A stretch of 64,000 nucleotides of DNA from Alentia gelatinosa (GCA_950022655.1 OX465581.1:106375125-106439124); one strand, 5' to 3'. Positions 26,598 to 41,519 are shown, counted from the stretch's first letter. Numbers and translations: made by a program. The notes: generated from the letters alone by a model not told the origin.

Positions 26598-28581
26598 GGA
26601 TCGGTTTTACAAAAAGAAGACATTGAAAAAATGGACGTAGCCCTAAAACAGAGGGCACAAAATATCATTGGTTCCCGTTATTAACTCTTGAATAGTCTAT
26701 ACTCCTTCTCACATTTAATATAGTCATACAGCCAATAGCACGCAGCCGATTAATTCAACTATGCAGCAAACAACTAGAAACACTTGGCCAGAACTCTATA
26801 CTGGTTCATTCATCGATACAACACAGTAAACAACATGTTCACTTATCTAGAAACATGATCATGATGCGAGTGATAACGACATATCCGCTACTTAGACAAT
26901 GTACTTGACAACCTGTTCCAACCACACATTTCCCCCATAAGACTACATCCCAATTCCGTAACTGCTTCCGTGTATTATATTATCAAATGTACAACATCCC
27001 TGCAACACTATCCATGGAATTGAAATAAACTCACTGGCCTAGTGAAGAATGCCTGTGTCATCAGAACATCTCGAATTTCATGAAACAGGTCATTCATTAA
27101 TTAATGGACGCATCTGTCAAGTAGACAACAGAATATCAATCACCTCACCTGTACTATTCTTATCAAGCTTCATATAGATAATATTACATGTAGATGAAAC
27201 CACAAGGACCAGTGTGTAATGTGATTTGTTCCCTTCCTCAGGCTACTATCACCCATGTGCCATACAAGGAATGGGTGCAGTGAGGCCTAACCGTTATACA
27301 ACTTGTATAAACTTGTATTATACAATTCAATAGATATTCACAAGGGCCAATTTACCCTATCACAAGCCCTGTGCATTTCGTAGACAAGAGTACCTGCAAG
27401 GAGTACTGGAAAGCGACTAGCTTCGAGTCAAAACGGCACGCACCCCGTTCGGACCATTCAACAGATAGATGTTACCAATTAAAACATGCACAGAATTTCC
27501 AACATCACGTGTATCTAAACAAAAGGAGAGAGCATACTCATTTAGCAAAGGCCAACACCCTGATAGGGATCAGAGTTAAACCAGGAGGGTTGATGTGCAT
27601 ATTTACCCTAACTAAGGCTTTATAGCCCCCCACAGGGCACTGTGCTGTAGGCATTCCCACACGCCGTGTGCGCTCTGTAGTCATACGGCTACGGGCATTC
27701 TGTAGTCGTACGACTCAACGCGTAAAAGCTGATTTATGTGGCACTTCCGTGTTCATACGCCTCTTACCCAGGTCCCGCGTCCAAACCACCAAGCGGCGCG
27801 CGGCTCAGGCCCAGACATGAAAGCGGGGCCCGTGTAACAGGCGACCGCAGCTCGGCGCTGGCTCAATGTAGGCTGGAGACGGACACAGGGATGCGGACAG
27901 TGCATGCTGTCAATGCCAATGATGTAGATGACATAGGGACACAGACAGCCTGGCCCTGACCCTTCACAAAAGCCACAGAGTGCAGCAGACTGCGTGCATA
28001 CACGGGCGAAACATGTCTAAACTAGCCTATCTTCTGTATATATAAATATATTTTTTTCTTTTTTGGTGCCACCACAAAAGTGACGCGCTTTATTCCACAC
28101 ATATATATATATCAATGGTATATATACGTGCGCAGACCTAGCATGCTATTATGTATAGATTAACCGAAACCCTTTCCACCAGCACCCGGGCTGCTCGTAT
28201 CACTGAATATCAATCACACCATGTGAACAAGAATCTACAAAGTATTTGCTCACCAATAAAACAGTCCCTGAGATGGTGGTCAAATGATTCATTTAACACT
28301 AAAATTAAAGTGATATAATTAATAAAACAATCCCCAAACTTGTAAAAGAGACAGAAGGCTGAAAAACGGTTTAAAAGTCCCAGGTGGACTATATATTTAA
28401 ATTCACTGGCCACTAAGATTCACTAAGATTAATGTGGTAACACATTTTTGTGTTTTTATGTGTCTCTACTGTCATGCTATATTTCGGGGCCCAAAACTCC
28501 TTCTTCAAGGCTCTCTAGTGGAAGAATCTACAAGATACTATCTGTTACTGCCTCACTCTAATGAATGTCAACTGCAGCACC

Positions 28582-28617
28582 TGACGTCATACAGTTATTT
28601 CGATCATTGTGACGTCA
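28582..28617. promoter_or_regulatory. Pair of perfect CRE sites
   Basis: TGACGTCA at 28582-28589 and 28610-28617, 28 bp apart, followed at once by GGAGGTCAAGTGGTCACC, which contains half-sites AGGTCA and GGTCAC. CREB/ATF-type sites; use in vivo is inferred. Confidence 0.4.
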
Positions 28618-31600
28618 GGAGGTCAAGTGGTCACCTTGGGTAAGCAACGAATTCGTACCTTTATAATATTTCGTTTCCAGACGGGTCACAATCCCATAAC
28701 TTTATAATATTTATCTATTCAAATAACCCAATTCAGCAACCGGGCCTGAGATACTAAGCCTCGTGGTCATAACGGATATATATGACCTGCAATATTTGGG
28801 TCGCGGTTGTTTTAATATCACATTCCCTTATGTAAGTCTAATGGAGCCGCTCATACACAACGGCGACCTGTAACTGTAGGCACAATAGCATGACTGTTAC
28901 TCTGCACATGCATGAGGTATCACTTTATATCACTTATGGTGCACATATGGCCTACTTAACGGGCAGTACTGATTAGTGTTTCTGCTGGTGGTCGGGGTAG
29001 AAAATTCCAGGCAAATCCCTCATCAAATTGTGTACATACTGAATTAACTTTTATTAATCCCATTAATGTAATTTTGAAATTCCCCATAGAAAATTAAATT
29101 ATTCATTTAAAGGTCGCTCCAGCACTTATCGAAAATAACGCTTAAAACATTATCCAGATTCACAATCATCCATGTTTTGACTACTGGGATCACCCATTTC
29201 ATAACAGCCAATCCTGTTTCCATTTAGTCTGCAACCCAATAGGCGTTTGTTCGCTAAATTTGATGCTACAGGTCGCGATATTGTTGAAGGTGCACTAAAC
29301 GGGACACTAATGGACCGGTATCCCATAACGTACTTCCGAACCCCATCCCTGTGTACACTACAAGGTTTTCCATCAGTGCCCAGCTGTCGAACATTTTCAT
29401 CAATAGTGACGGTAAAGTGATTCACCAATGAGTAGTGTCGTTTGTATAATGCTGTGTCGCTGTGATCAATGCACACAAATCTATTTCGACACAGAAAGGC
29501 TGCAGCGGGCTTATTTAAGCGACCTTTCGATCAATCCCATCGGGTATAAAGGTTAACTAAACAGGTCAGATGCCAGGCCAAACCCTAGACTTGCATCGCC
29601 TGTTGCAAATAAGATGCCTTTATCAATCTCCATAACGCTGCATCACGGTGAAAGATTCACATTGTATTCCCATGTTTCTAGGATCATAAAATGATATCTA
29701 TCACTGATATATTCTGCCTCACAGTTTGGTCTATACACGTGATGATGAATATATAATTTAATTTTTTTAATCAAAATAATTCATGATGATTTCTTCCTGA
29801 TTCATACAATCATTGTATGACCATGTTCATGTGATCATTTTTCTAGAAGAAAATGTTGACCTCGCATACACCTCCCGTATCTGAATCATCTTCAATGACT
29901 CGATAATGACAGTTTACGGTGAAGGCTGATGAATCAAAGATAACATGGATAAGGGAAGACAAGAGATGATAAGGGGAGAGGAATGTATGCAGCTGAGGGA
30001 TGAATAGATGAAGGGACTGGAACATGTCTAGTAAGAACCCTGTAGATCAGAGGGCAAGCCTGGGAGAAGACATTCTTATAATTGAATCTTTCTTCTTAAC
30101 TCACTATCCCTCATACACGTGCTGGCATAGGGCCAGCCGTGTGCCTGGTCATAGGCACTAGACTCACAGTAATCGGAGCATAAAAGTAGGATTGCTTTAA
30201 TTGTGGTTGGCAAATGAAATCACTGACATTAGATTCCTTCATGCTTCCCCAAAGAGTATGTTCTAAGAGCTATTAGATTTTACTAATTATCCTATTTAAT
30301 TACTAAGGTAATTATAAAAATGATATGAATAAACCAACCACGACAAAAATAGTTACTAATGTCTGTATCTGTAAACGTTATAGTTACATATAAATGACAA
30401 TACACGTATCGTCACACTGTCTCCAATTCAACTTGCTCTAGCTCGGAGATAAGTACAGGGTCTAAGGTCAGTCGATGTCATTATGATAAGCCATTTTCCG
30501 TTATTCTCCCTATATGTAGTCACATTAGAGCATCAATGTAAGATATGCCCAAAGTAGCATACTACGTTCGAACCAATGAACTTGTACCCATGTAACAACT
30601 TAAATTAAAGATTGATTGACCGATATGCTTTAATGAGTATTAAATGCGTTCTTATTTGCAATTTAGAAGCACAAATTTAAGTCATACACAATACCGATAA
30701 AATATCATCTGACCAGGTACAAGTTTGGACTTTGTCAGTAATAATAGGTATAATAATGCTAGCTCTACAATGTGGTGCAAAGTCTGGACTAGATTTCTGC
30801 CATATATAAAGCTTTTACGTCGGATAGTAGAACGGCTTGCTTTATCCTATACCCTAAAGCACACAGCTGTGACGACGCATGGGTGCTTCGGCTAGGGTTT
30901 ACTAAAGGTTTCGTCATCACATTATGCAAGTCCGAGGGTATTTGCTATTCACCTCCCTTCTTGTCGCGTCCTACTTTCAATGCAAACGCAAGGCCACCCA
31001 GATATATAACGGACGTCAACTTGTGCATTGGTTATCTCCGTGTTTCTAATATTCTTCCCAATAACGCATTCCTAATTCTAATGCTTTATCTCGCAACTCT
31101 TTTCAGTTAATCACCGATTGGTATAGGTTGGAGGTTTGTATCTTATCGTATGACAAGATGAAGAAATACGCAGATGGAGAAATGTCTATTTCTTATGATA
31201 ATTAGAGACTTGTGATTATCACAAAAGTATTATAACGAAAAATCAGGGGGTGATGCAGGATATCCACCTACAAAGCCACAAATCAGTTTATAAATTCATA
31301 TCATTTCCTACCATGTTGCATAAATGATGCAAATGAAATTAGCAAGCTACGACAACATTGTAGCAATATCGTTTCTCATCCAACTGAACACTAACTTGAC
31401 GGTGCACATCTATGCATCTGGTAGCTCGATGTGTGGCTTACATAGGCATATTTCAGGGTCTGACTTTATGAATTAGCATTCTCGCCTCTCACCATTCAGA
31501 ATGGCGCTTCCTGGGCCACCTACTGGGACTGATTCCCGTAGTATTTTACGCATATATACTGCTCTGTTCCCAGTATACACACAACCGTGTGAGGTTGTGC

Positions 31601-32360
31601 AGGGTGGGTTGACGACGGGAGGGGTAACCCTTCTTATGAAATCCAGGGACAAGTGGAGCGTGGATTATATATGTACAGCGGTGGGGAGTGTTGGATTCCA
31701 CTTTACGCAGAAGCACATGTTGTTGTGGTCGAGCCAGCTGACGCCGACAGCCATTTCATCATCCCATTCAGACATATACACGACAAAAAAGTTTATAACA
31801 AATGAATAAAACTCGCAGGGTCGGGGCTTGGTCTCATACTGCCTTCTGATTGGCTGACAGGGACGACGCCCTCTGGGCGACAGCTCCCTGATCTGTTGTC
31901 TGACGAAAGGATGACTCTTCAAGCGCATTCCCCTTATGTTGCTGTCATCCAGGCTCATATATCCCCTATCAGTACCGTTGAGGCGCCGCTTGGAGAGTGT
32001 ACAGCCGGCGCCCGCTGTCATTCTATCCAGCACGTGACTGTTTACACAGTGTCGCAGCAAGGAGTGGCCCTCCAGTGGTTCTCGATGGTTCCACTGCTCT
32101 GCGAGTCCACTATATCGCGAGCACAGAGAACCAGTGTAGATGGGAGCCCCAGGGAGAGGGAGGTGGGGCCTGGAGGGAAGGCACGCGTGTGTAGCACAAG
32201 TGACAGGGACTGTTTTTTTCTCGCCAAGCCTATGTCGACCCGATACACATCCACAGTGAAAGCGTGCACACCTTAACCGAAACCTATGGAAACCCCTTGT
32301 AAATAAAAAGTCATCATCTTAGCCTTCAGGAGTCTTGAAGTCACGAAGAGAATTTATATT

Positions 32361-32478
32361 CAGTAGAACCTGATTGCTGAAGACTCCCCCAAATAATTGT
32401 TCCGAGCAAAAGTGCTCCTTTACAGAGGGTGTCCCTTAGGCGACTCCTTACATGGGGTGTCCCTTAAGCGGGGTTCTA
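32361..32478. mobile_element. Possible pogo/Tigger-like MITE
   Basis: Starts CAGTAGAACC and ends GGGGTTCTA, so the ends are roughly inverted. CAGT ends are typical of pogo/Tigger transposons. Inside are repeated GGTGTCCCTTA(A/G)GCG-type units like those near 55.1 and 55.9 kb. It is about 118 bp with no coding capacity. Confidence 0.4.
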
Positions 32479-33059
32479 AATATTTCCCTCCATTTAAAAA
32501 CACGTTAAGCCCCCAACCAGGTGATAGAAATTATAAAGATAAATACATTTACATGATGTTAAATGTCTTATCTATATGGCTGAGTGATGAGAGAGCCATC
32601 ATCTATGTACCAGACGTACGACCACCATCACCTGTGTATTGCGGCAGACCACGTGGGTAGAACAGATCACGAGTGAAGTTCGTGATCACAGCCAGGCATC
32701 GTTCCCAAACTAGGCCGCTCCCCGAAAAGTAAACCAGGCCACTACCATAAACATCCTCGTCAGGGAACCGGGCCGGACCTGGTAAAAAGCCCTTGGCGTT
32801 AGTCAAATAGACTCCCGGTAAACAGGGATTACCCAACAGCCTCCTTCAGACCATTCACTTCGGAGACAAGCACTCATAATGCAGGGTTAAAAGGTCTTTA
32901 TCAAAAGAATATCATACGAAAAAAAGACCAGGCACAGTGTATTAGATGAAATAGATTTACGTGAATCAAGATACTCTTTTGTCGCACCTGTCCTTTTTCC
33001 CCTCTCAAGTGTAGATGCCAGGAGATAAAAGGTGGCGATGATAATGAACTTTCAAATTA

Positions 33060-35130
33060 GCTACCCGTGGGTGAGTTGTCTTATTTTCTTAAGTTTGTGA
33101 GACTTTTCAGCTATGCATGGTAGTATCTTGTTGTTTTTGTTTCACATTTTTAGCTGGGTATGGTAGTTTATTTTACCTGGTCAGAATTAATAAGTTAATG
33201 AAACGTTTGCCAAATACGTGGCAAAAAAAATAATTTATGAAACGTTTGTATCAAAAAATACATTTCCACTAATTCTTAATTATCTTAAAAGACGCATGTG
33301 GTGAATTCCATGTGTGACCGTACTGACGCCATCATTTTGAAAAGAACTTTGCATTCACTCTCGCGATATAGGCCTACAAATACAAGTATATGCCTATATA
33401 GTTGTAGAGTTATTATAGTTGTGCCCCTCAATTATACGATAATAGAATGGAGGTCAGGTTCAATTTACCTAATAAAGATTCTTGAAGTGGATACTGCAAA
33501 ACGTTTTGTCTGTAGCCTATCTCAGTTATGACTTGGTAACAACATCACAATTACCTCTCCTCGTTTTTTTCCACTCTCTCCATTTCGCACCAGGATTTGT
33601 TCGGGCGGGAATAGGAGTGGCTTCAGCGAATAAAGTGCTTGTTGAATAATAAAACCAACCATAAAAATAGGACAGCCGGGATCTCTGTACTTAGAAATGA
33701 TATCATCCAGATGGACGTTTTCTCGATATATGATTCTTGATATATGGATATAAGTGTTTATAAATAACGCCAGTATTGATGTCTCCTGTACCGACGAAAG
33801 GTTTGCGTAAATGTTTGAAAGTTAAATTCCTTATACTTAATCTTCAAAAAGTATACCGAAGAGGCGTAACATATAAACACAAAGCGCAGTTATTCACTGG
33901 TGATCTGATGGGTTGGGAAGAGGGAGTGGTGAATGTAGCATAGTTCGCATGACGTGACGGATCTTTCCATCACTGGCCTCATTTATTTGACGTGAGGTTC
34001 TGACGACTCATCCTAACCCATCATAACAACGGGTAGATCATGCATTCTACCAAGTAAACCACACCACGATTAGAAAAGCTAGAATTATGATAAACAAGAA
34101 TCACATCAGAAATCCAAAAAGCTATCAGCGAGAATGGTAAGAGCATGCTAGAACAACCCCGTAAAGCCCAATCTCCAAGTGTCTTTGTCGTTGTTGTTGT
34201 TGTTGTATTTTTTTCTGTAATGATTACTGTTTTTGTTTATACTCTTAAAAAATTAATAGGAAAAGGAAATTAAAAAAAGTAAATTAAAAAGGAGCAATTA
34301 CAATTAATATCAAAAGAATCATCGGTTGTTCTGATTAAAAAAACTTCAGGTTACATTACTATGGGGCAGCTATGTTATGGAGATATGATAGATATTATTA
34401 TGGTGCATATACATACTGATATCAGCGCCTTGCCTGCCCTTTATCTGCATCGCCACTGCCCGCATCCCTGCCATGTAAAAGCCAAGGTTGGGGTAAGTCA
34501 GAAAGTTGATCTCAGGCTCAGATGAGAATGCTCAGGTGAGAATGGTCAGGTGGGGGACACTTTTAGCATGGCATCATACAGCTCTAACTCAATCTTCCTC
34601 CAGACCTGACCTACCACATGCACAATAGTGTTAGTTTAATCTACCACAAAAATCAAAACACATAAAAAAACGAAACGCCTGCAACATTATTAGGGTCACT
34701 ACAGCTCTAATTAGGTAAGACAATACAAAAAACTAAATATCTAATGACAACGCTAATTTATGTCAATAAGTGGGGGAAAGTAGAAAAATAGAAACGTATA
34801 TTACATATTTGCCAATTAGGTTTTCTTTTAAAAAAAGTGTAATCTACTCAACTATTCTATATGAAATATATATGTCTAAGGTAACAAAACAGTGAACATT
34901 GTAGCTAATTCATATGGATTACACAAACATATCATAAATACATGAGTATAACTGCAATTAAATGTGACATGCATTATGGCTATATGATTAGAAGTTGTTA
35001 TGTAAACGTGGGGAAGTGTTACTCTGATCTTTTATTGCAATCCTTTTTCGGCTGAAGCATAATGCACCCCAGCAAATATTGTGTTAACACTGCCCTTACG
35101 CAATTCAGTTCGGTAGTACTTAATCACTGG
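33060..35130. other. AT-rich DNA without a recognised feature
   Basis: Poly-A/T tracts and short TA-rich stretches, with a small (GTT)n run at 34190-34206. I see no exon, RNA gene or element. Confidence 0.5.
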
Positions 35131-35344
35131 TTTCAACTAGTGTAAACGGTAACGTAAGGCATTGAGCTTCTGACCCCCACCACCGACATGGACACACACA
35201 CACACCTTACTGGTAGGATTGAGAGATTGTGGTTCATTGGAATTGAGTTCCGTGACGACCGGCGGCAGTGAACCGTGACCATCGCCGGTGGAGTCGCCGC
35301 CAGCGCAAAGTCTCCGAGACGTTGACTACGATGGCAATGGTGAG

Positions 35345-35381
35345 TGTGTGTGTGTGGGGGGGGGGGGGGGGGGCGGGGGGG
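35345..35381 (+). repeat. Compound microsatellite (TG)6 - G18 - C - G7
   Basis: TG dinucleotides run straight into an 18-bp G tract, then C and seven G. The run is expected to form G-quadruplexes. Confidence 0.9.
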
Positions 35382-35804
35382 CGGGGTGTTAAGGTGGGTC
35401 TTGGATACAGCTCCCCCCTCCCCTCCCCTTTCTAACGGCACCCACTGGTACTGCCGCCTCGACCACTAGGGCCTCCGTGGCTCGGCCCGGACATGTCCAC
35501 ACCGAGTTCCATACAAATCCTACATCCGGAGCTCGCCAAAGACCTAGACAGCCCCCTGCTCGCCTAACCCTTCGTGTCCCCGGGACTGCGCCACTCCCAC
35601 CCATCACCTCCGGTCCTGTCCCGTCCCGTACAGGAGGCTCTGTTATGTATATATACTTCCCACCCTGCTCTACACCCATAAGCCACCATAAGGGCTGGCA
35701 GTTATAATGATTATATCGCTTCTCTCCCTGTTCTCTACGCCCCTCGCACCTCCTGGTCCCGCGAGAGGACCAGTGGACCTTTGTCATGCCGGCGTGCATA
35801 TGTC

Positions 35805-35806
<2 letters not shown>

Positions 35807-35842
<36 letters not shown>

Positions 35843-35901
35843 GGGGGGGGGGCGGGATATGAACCTACACGTGGAGGGGTTGGGTGGGGGGGGGGGGGGG
35901 G
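35807..35901 (+). repeat. Compound microsatellite (GT)16 - G12 ... G16
   Basis: (GT)16 at 35807-35838, G12 at 35841-35852, and a further G16 at 35886-35901. Reading frames through it encode Val-Cys or Gly repeats and are not genes. Confidence 0.9.
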
Positions 35902-36174
35902 TAGGCGACGGCAGGGACCCAGGAGCACACCGCTAATACTGGGTAATAGGATTGGTTCGGATTCATAACATGGCCGCGCTGGCATAATTCCACGTATGGA
36001 TTTTCTATTCAGTAGGGCTTGTTAAACCCCACCAATCCGCCTACGTGCCTACGACAGGGGAGGGGGTTGGGGTGGACGTCGCGTTAGGTATAACTCTACC
36101 ATCTAATTCAATCTAAATTAGAAACTATCAGTTGTAACTTTAAATATTATTTACATGCTGAATGCAACTATTCT

Positions 36175-36192
36175 ATATGTACATGTACATAT
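36175..36192. repeat. 18-bp perfect palindrome
   Basis: ATATGTACATGTACATAT equals its own reverse complement. Low-complexity alternation of purine and pyrimidine; no function suggested. Confidence 0.85.
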
Positions 36193-39093
36193 ACATTGCC
36201 GGGAATGTAAAAAAAAAAAAAGACATTGAAATTTTTTGCTCTTTTCTGAAGTTTAGTGAATTTGTCAGGGATAACTGATTTTGAAAAATGCCAGGGAGAA
36301 TTTACTCTTATAGTGGGAAAATGGAATTTCCAAATGTATGCATAAAGTACTGGCCAACTCTTACCCCTTCTAAGTATGTGTATATTCAGGGAAATAGAAT
36401 ACACCAGATGTTTCGAATGTAGCGAGATTGTGGTTTTACAGCACCATCACTTTGTCTACAGAAGTTATAATAAAGGTTTATGACAACTATCTGAAAAAAC
36501 TCGGCTAAGACCAAGAGATGCTTCTTACTAGATACAAAAAACAACTAAAGGTATGGCGTCGATTATTATGACTCCAGTTTTATTTGTAAGGGAAGAGTAA
36601 GAGAATTCTGACATCCCGAGTTTGTGGTAATCCTAATCATAGCGTAGTGTAATTAACTATAGAATATTGGTGTTGTTCAATCCACTCCTACCCCATAGAA
36701 AAAGAGAAAATATACCGTTGTATAATCAATTATAATCTGGCTAGAACGCCATAGCATTAAAACAGTATGTTACCATAGGATTGGCCTGAGTTGGTTAAAC
36801 AGATGCCCAACAGAAATATGGAGGTTATGTCTGTGTATTTCCTGTCGATATCCACATATTATGACCAGGGCGATCGACAACACCAAAAAAAATATCACAC
36901 TTATAATTCAAATCCCGTCCCTCAATAGCAATGATAGAGCAATGTCCCACACCCTCAAGACACATGTTGTTTTTTGCTGCAGAGGGAGGAGGTGGTAAGA
37001 AGGGCAATGCTGTCTTTACTTTGATGCATCCCGCGAAGAGGGCACGTGGGGCAGCCGCAGCAACCGCCCTACACCTCGTCGTCCCCCTCTCGACTGAGGC
37101 AGTGAAAAGAGGGGGTGCTTCTAAAAATGAAAGATGAAAACAAAGCGGGAGAGAAACAACAAGCACAGGAGGAGAGAGGCTGTCGTCTAGAGAGGTGGCG
37201 GCGGTGCCGACGGGGGGAGGTGCCTAGTGTTGTGGATCCATCATCGTTTTGTGGGGAGCTTCTGCTGAGGTGTGGACGGGCTGGGGTAGAGTGTGAGGTG
37301 AGCTGGGGCATGGGACGGGGGTCGGGGTGTACAGTAGGAAGGCCATCTGCTACCTGTTTGTACCCCACAGACTCCGGACCCACTCAGCCTCAACACTACT
37401 TTCACTCTCCTACTCGTCTAGCGCAATGTACAAGCCACTACGAGCTCAGCCACGCCCCGCTGAGCCAGTTCCCTGCTCACGTTAACTGTCGCTCTACTAT
37501 TATCAGTGAGGTCTAGCCAATAAAAGAAGAAACCGGAAAATATCTGAATCCTGATTATATCCAATATTAATCTCTAACATGATCAAGACTTAGTACACTA
37601 GCGAAACCAGGAAACCCGAAAATAACCGAGAAAAAAAAACTGGCATCTCTGTATTACTAGTTCTATTATGTCACATACCCTGAGCTTATAAATCCACCAC
37701 CATATAGCCCAGTGGATGACCAACACCCCCGTCCCTTCAACTCCTAACACATATTGAAGTCTTTTTCACTAGGGATCATCGCCCACTTCAATTCCCCTCC
37801 TACACATATCGCTAGCCAATGTCACGCCCCTCCCGCCACTGGCACCACAGGCCGCCTACTGGTCACTATATGAGGGAATCCTGACACCTCCCTTACGACC
37901 AACGGCTGGCCGCAGTCTTAGCCATATCTGCCGACCAGACATTAGTAGAAGACATACCATCCCTCAATCGCCCCCGCCCAAGGCCCCCGCCCACCTCCAC
38001 CAACCCGGCCCCACCCCACCCCAGCCTCAATCCCCCGCCTCTGATGGAAACAGATAGTGACAATAAGAGAGGGAGGGGGTATAATATATACACACACAGC
38101 CACTACTTCTGTTTTACTCAGAAAACGTGATTATCTTCGTGGTTACCTGTCCAGATTCGCCAGCAGAAGGGCGTGGGAGTAGAGTGGTATGGGATATGGC
38201 GGCTGTTTAGTATATTTGTGTGTGTGTTGGGGGTGGTGGTTTATATTACTGATACAGGGCCTCCATAGCATGCACAATACGTATTCTATGATTTGATGTT
38301 TATTCAACTGCAATGACTTAATATCGTGCAGAAGGCTTCTTCCACCTGAGTACACGAATGTGTGGCTCGACACATACTCAGTCGGTCTATGCCTTATGCA
38401 TGTAGTGCATCAAACGGGCTTGTTTTAATAGGCTGGTCTTTTTGATAACATAATGTGCTCGCAAAGATGGGACTATTAATACTCACAGTAATACAGCCGT
38501 ATTAGTGCGGGGAGTGAGGCAGCACACTGTATACCTGCCATCCTCTCCTCGCTACTGCAGCCCCAGCACCACCAGCACCATCCCCTCCTGACTAAACTAC
38601 TACTACCGCCACCGCCGCCCCCTGCACTACCCCATCACACACACACACCCACACCCGCTGTTGCATCAGGCGGCCCACCTTTCCTGATGTCATAATGGCA
38701 TCTCCCACCGATCGAGCGTCAGAAAATCAATCAGTCCCGGGGGCCTATCTATAAGGCATGTGGGAGGAAGGGTGAGAGTGAGGAGGGGGTTTGGGGGTGC
38801 CTGCAGAGCACTACGGTCTGAGGTCTCCAAGGACTGGTACCCCCAACACGCCCTACCTCACGCCCTCCCCACCCATACCCCCGCCCTCCAAGGCTTGTAG
38901 TTACCACCGATCCAATAAGGGCTCCTCAGTGCTTCGCTATTTATAGAATAACCGAATTTTTTTATTACCGAAATGCTTTTCTGGGGGATCATGCACCCAA
39001 TGAAACTTGCTCTTCAACCCAGGAATCCCCCCTAACAATTCCATTACGGATTCTTCCTGCTTAGGCCCCACACATTAACGTAAATGCTTCCTC

Positions 39094-39111
39094 GGGGGGG
39101 GGGGGGGGGGG
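39094..39111 (+). repeat. Poly-G tract, 18 bp
   Basis: Uninterrupted G18, 55 bp before the long TA array. Confidence 0.95.
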
Positions 39112-39161
39112 ATCACTATATCTTTCCAGCTGTACAGATGTGCATATGTTTGTGCATAATA

Positions 39162-39262
<101 letters not shown>

Positions 39263-39987
39263 GACCGGCAGGATAGCCCATTGATAAGTTGTTATCAGCT
39301 ACTGTATACAGGGACACTACCCAAGATCTGCTGATAATAATTCCAACAAAGCTCAAGATGATAAAAGTTGTATTGTTATCAGCCTCTATGTGCGATAGCC
39401 TATCTGAACTGGAAGATTTTTCTCATAGGTATTTCAAGAGAGGTCAACTGTCTGAACACCATTCACACACCTTAAAGCAGGATGTGCACACGATTCAGTG
39501 AGAGCCGGAGAAGTGTTCTCTTTAGATTGTAGTTGCAATTTTATCTGAAATAACTTTATCTTATCATATCACCGACCAACATCCAGATCAAGGCACAACA
39601 GAGCAAAACAATCTATTCACATAAAACTGTCCTATCTTACACTGATTGTCTATGATGATAACCGAAACTATGCAGTGTAACCTACTGTGTGATTGAGACA
39701 TAAAATCATCATTTGTAGCACGCTATATTTGGTCAAATTCTTTCAAGGATAACTTTAACCACAAATGGCTGTTTCGAGAAACGTTAAGCCCTATATGGAA
39801 TCCTAGGTAAATCCAGGCAGTTTAGAGATATAAAGACATAAATGTATAGCACAGTTTAATCCTTAGAACAAACTCCCATCTCTTTCTCTTTTAAACAACT
39901 AGAAGTGTTTTACTGAAATCTCTGGAGGTCTTTCTTCAAAATGTATGTGAATGTACATGTATACACATATTCTAAGGTTGATGAGTA

Positions 39988-40010
39988 TGTTTGTTTGTTT
40001 GTTTTACGTC
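39988..40010 (+). repeat. TGTTTGTTTTACGTC interspersed-repeat fragment
   Basis: Three TGTT units followed by TTTTACGTC resemble a dispersed repeat I associate with mollusc genomes; a looser relative (TTTATTTGGGTAGTTTAACGTC) is at about 2446-2467. Copy number cannot be judged from one window. Confidence 0.3.
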
Positions 40011-41335
40011 TAGGTAGGCTAGTTACGTCCTTTTGAGACTGATAAGTCTGTGTCTATATAAGTAATAATTAAAAGTATAAGATATTTTATCATCATAATT
40101 TAAACTCATTGTTATATCCCGTTTTAGATTAAATAATAACTGTTAATTATACATGTGTCCATGATCTTTATTAGTAAAAGAATCTCTTCTTTCCTTCCTA
40201 CAGTTAATGAGTTGTTTGGCCGTTTAAACTACCTTCATCAAGTATTCCTTTAGCTACGGTGGGAGCATGGCAATATAGTGACCTGATTGCCACGATGGTT
40301 GGAGAGCGGGAGGGGGAAGGCTTCCCTCTTTGCCCTCCCGCATCGATATAGGGATATAGGGAGGCAATTTGCACTTGGACCCACGCTGCGAGAGCACAAA
40401 GCAAAATCCAAGTGGCTCTCTGTATGACGTAAAGCTATGGAGTATGAAGCTACAACATGCGGCCAATTTGGCGCACTTCCCGAGGGCACTGTGAGATGCA
40501 GTCACTGTGGTGGCGGCTCGCCATGCTGCTACCGATCAGTTTGATTGAGGAAGGTATGAGGGGTGAGCCAGACCCAACCACTGGATCATGCACACCTTTG
40601 CCCGCCCCCTTTTGATCTCTCAGATGTGGGCCGAGGGTGTCATCGCCACGATCTCCGACCCGAGCGCCCAATGAATGCTAACATTAGACTTTGGAATAAG
40701 TTGAGATGGACGATAGCCTTTATCTAGAATATATTAGCATGCGAGCCCCAAACGAATCCTATTTGTCAGAGAGGTATCTGGAGAAGACCCTATGGTAAAC
40801 CACGACGATGTGTTACAAAGCTATATCTAAATTAAGGTTGAGGCTTACAAGATGCCCTTCACAACACCCTCTTGCATAACCTATTCTTAACGGGACAATT
40901 CTATCGTTCCCCTTTAAGTGTTTCTTGGAACACAGTTTGAACTAATCTTTATAAACCACAGGTTACGTTCCAGATATGCCAATAACAACTTTGTATCTCT
41001 TGACCGATTTGAAAATTCTTTCACTATTTTCTATGAAACTTTTTTTTTCCATCGGCTTTCGAGCCACGTCTTCAGTACTTCATACGAAATGTATAACGAA
41101 TATTTTTATAAAATGATATCTTACAATAATATTGTTTATTACTAAGGAGCTGGTTAGTGTACATATTTTCTGTCGACTAACTGACAATATCTATGAATAA
41201 TACTTTGTGACTGACTACTTTCCCTTTACACAGTAGTTGATGTTTAAGATCTAGTTGAAAATGAAGCGAGAAACTTGCTGGTCTTCAATTTAAAACCTCA
41301 CATCTGGTGGTCATACTAAAGACTCACAACTTACA

Positions 41336-41519
41336 GACGTCATCAGTAACCCTACTTGGGTTATGTATAATACCAATTGACGTCATCAGCATCCCTAATA
41401 TAGAAAGTCAGCCATCCGTGCTTAATAGGTCACTGTCACTATGCCACACTATTCTTAAACCCCCTTCCGCCCCAAGTCGCCAAGGGCTAAAGTTTAAAAA
41501 TATGCCTCCACTGACGTCA
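41336..41519. promoter_or_regulatory. CRE-type sites, two within a direct repeat
   Basis: GACGTCATCAG recurs at about 41337 and 41379, each followed by a similar CCCT tail; the second copy is the full TGACGTCA (41378-41385). Another perfect TGACGTCA is at 41512-41519. Confidence 0.4.

Noticed and set aside
31665..32276. 131-codon minus and 126-codon plus frames over the same DNA
   Set aside because: Overlapping in opposite directions with no recognisable domain; at most one could be real and neither has support.
35389..35985. 198-codon minus-strand frame
   Set aside because: It runs through (CA)n and C-run microsatellites (His-Thr and Pro repeats). A GC-rich chance frame.
37069..37516. Long overlapping frames on both strands
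   Set aside because: Open on both strands because of GC-rich, purine-biased sequence; no motif or splice structure.
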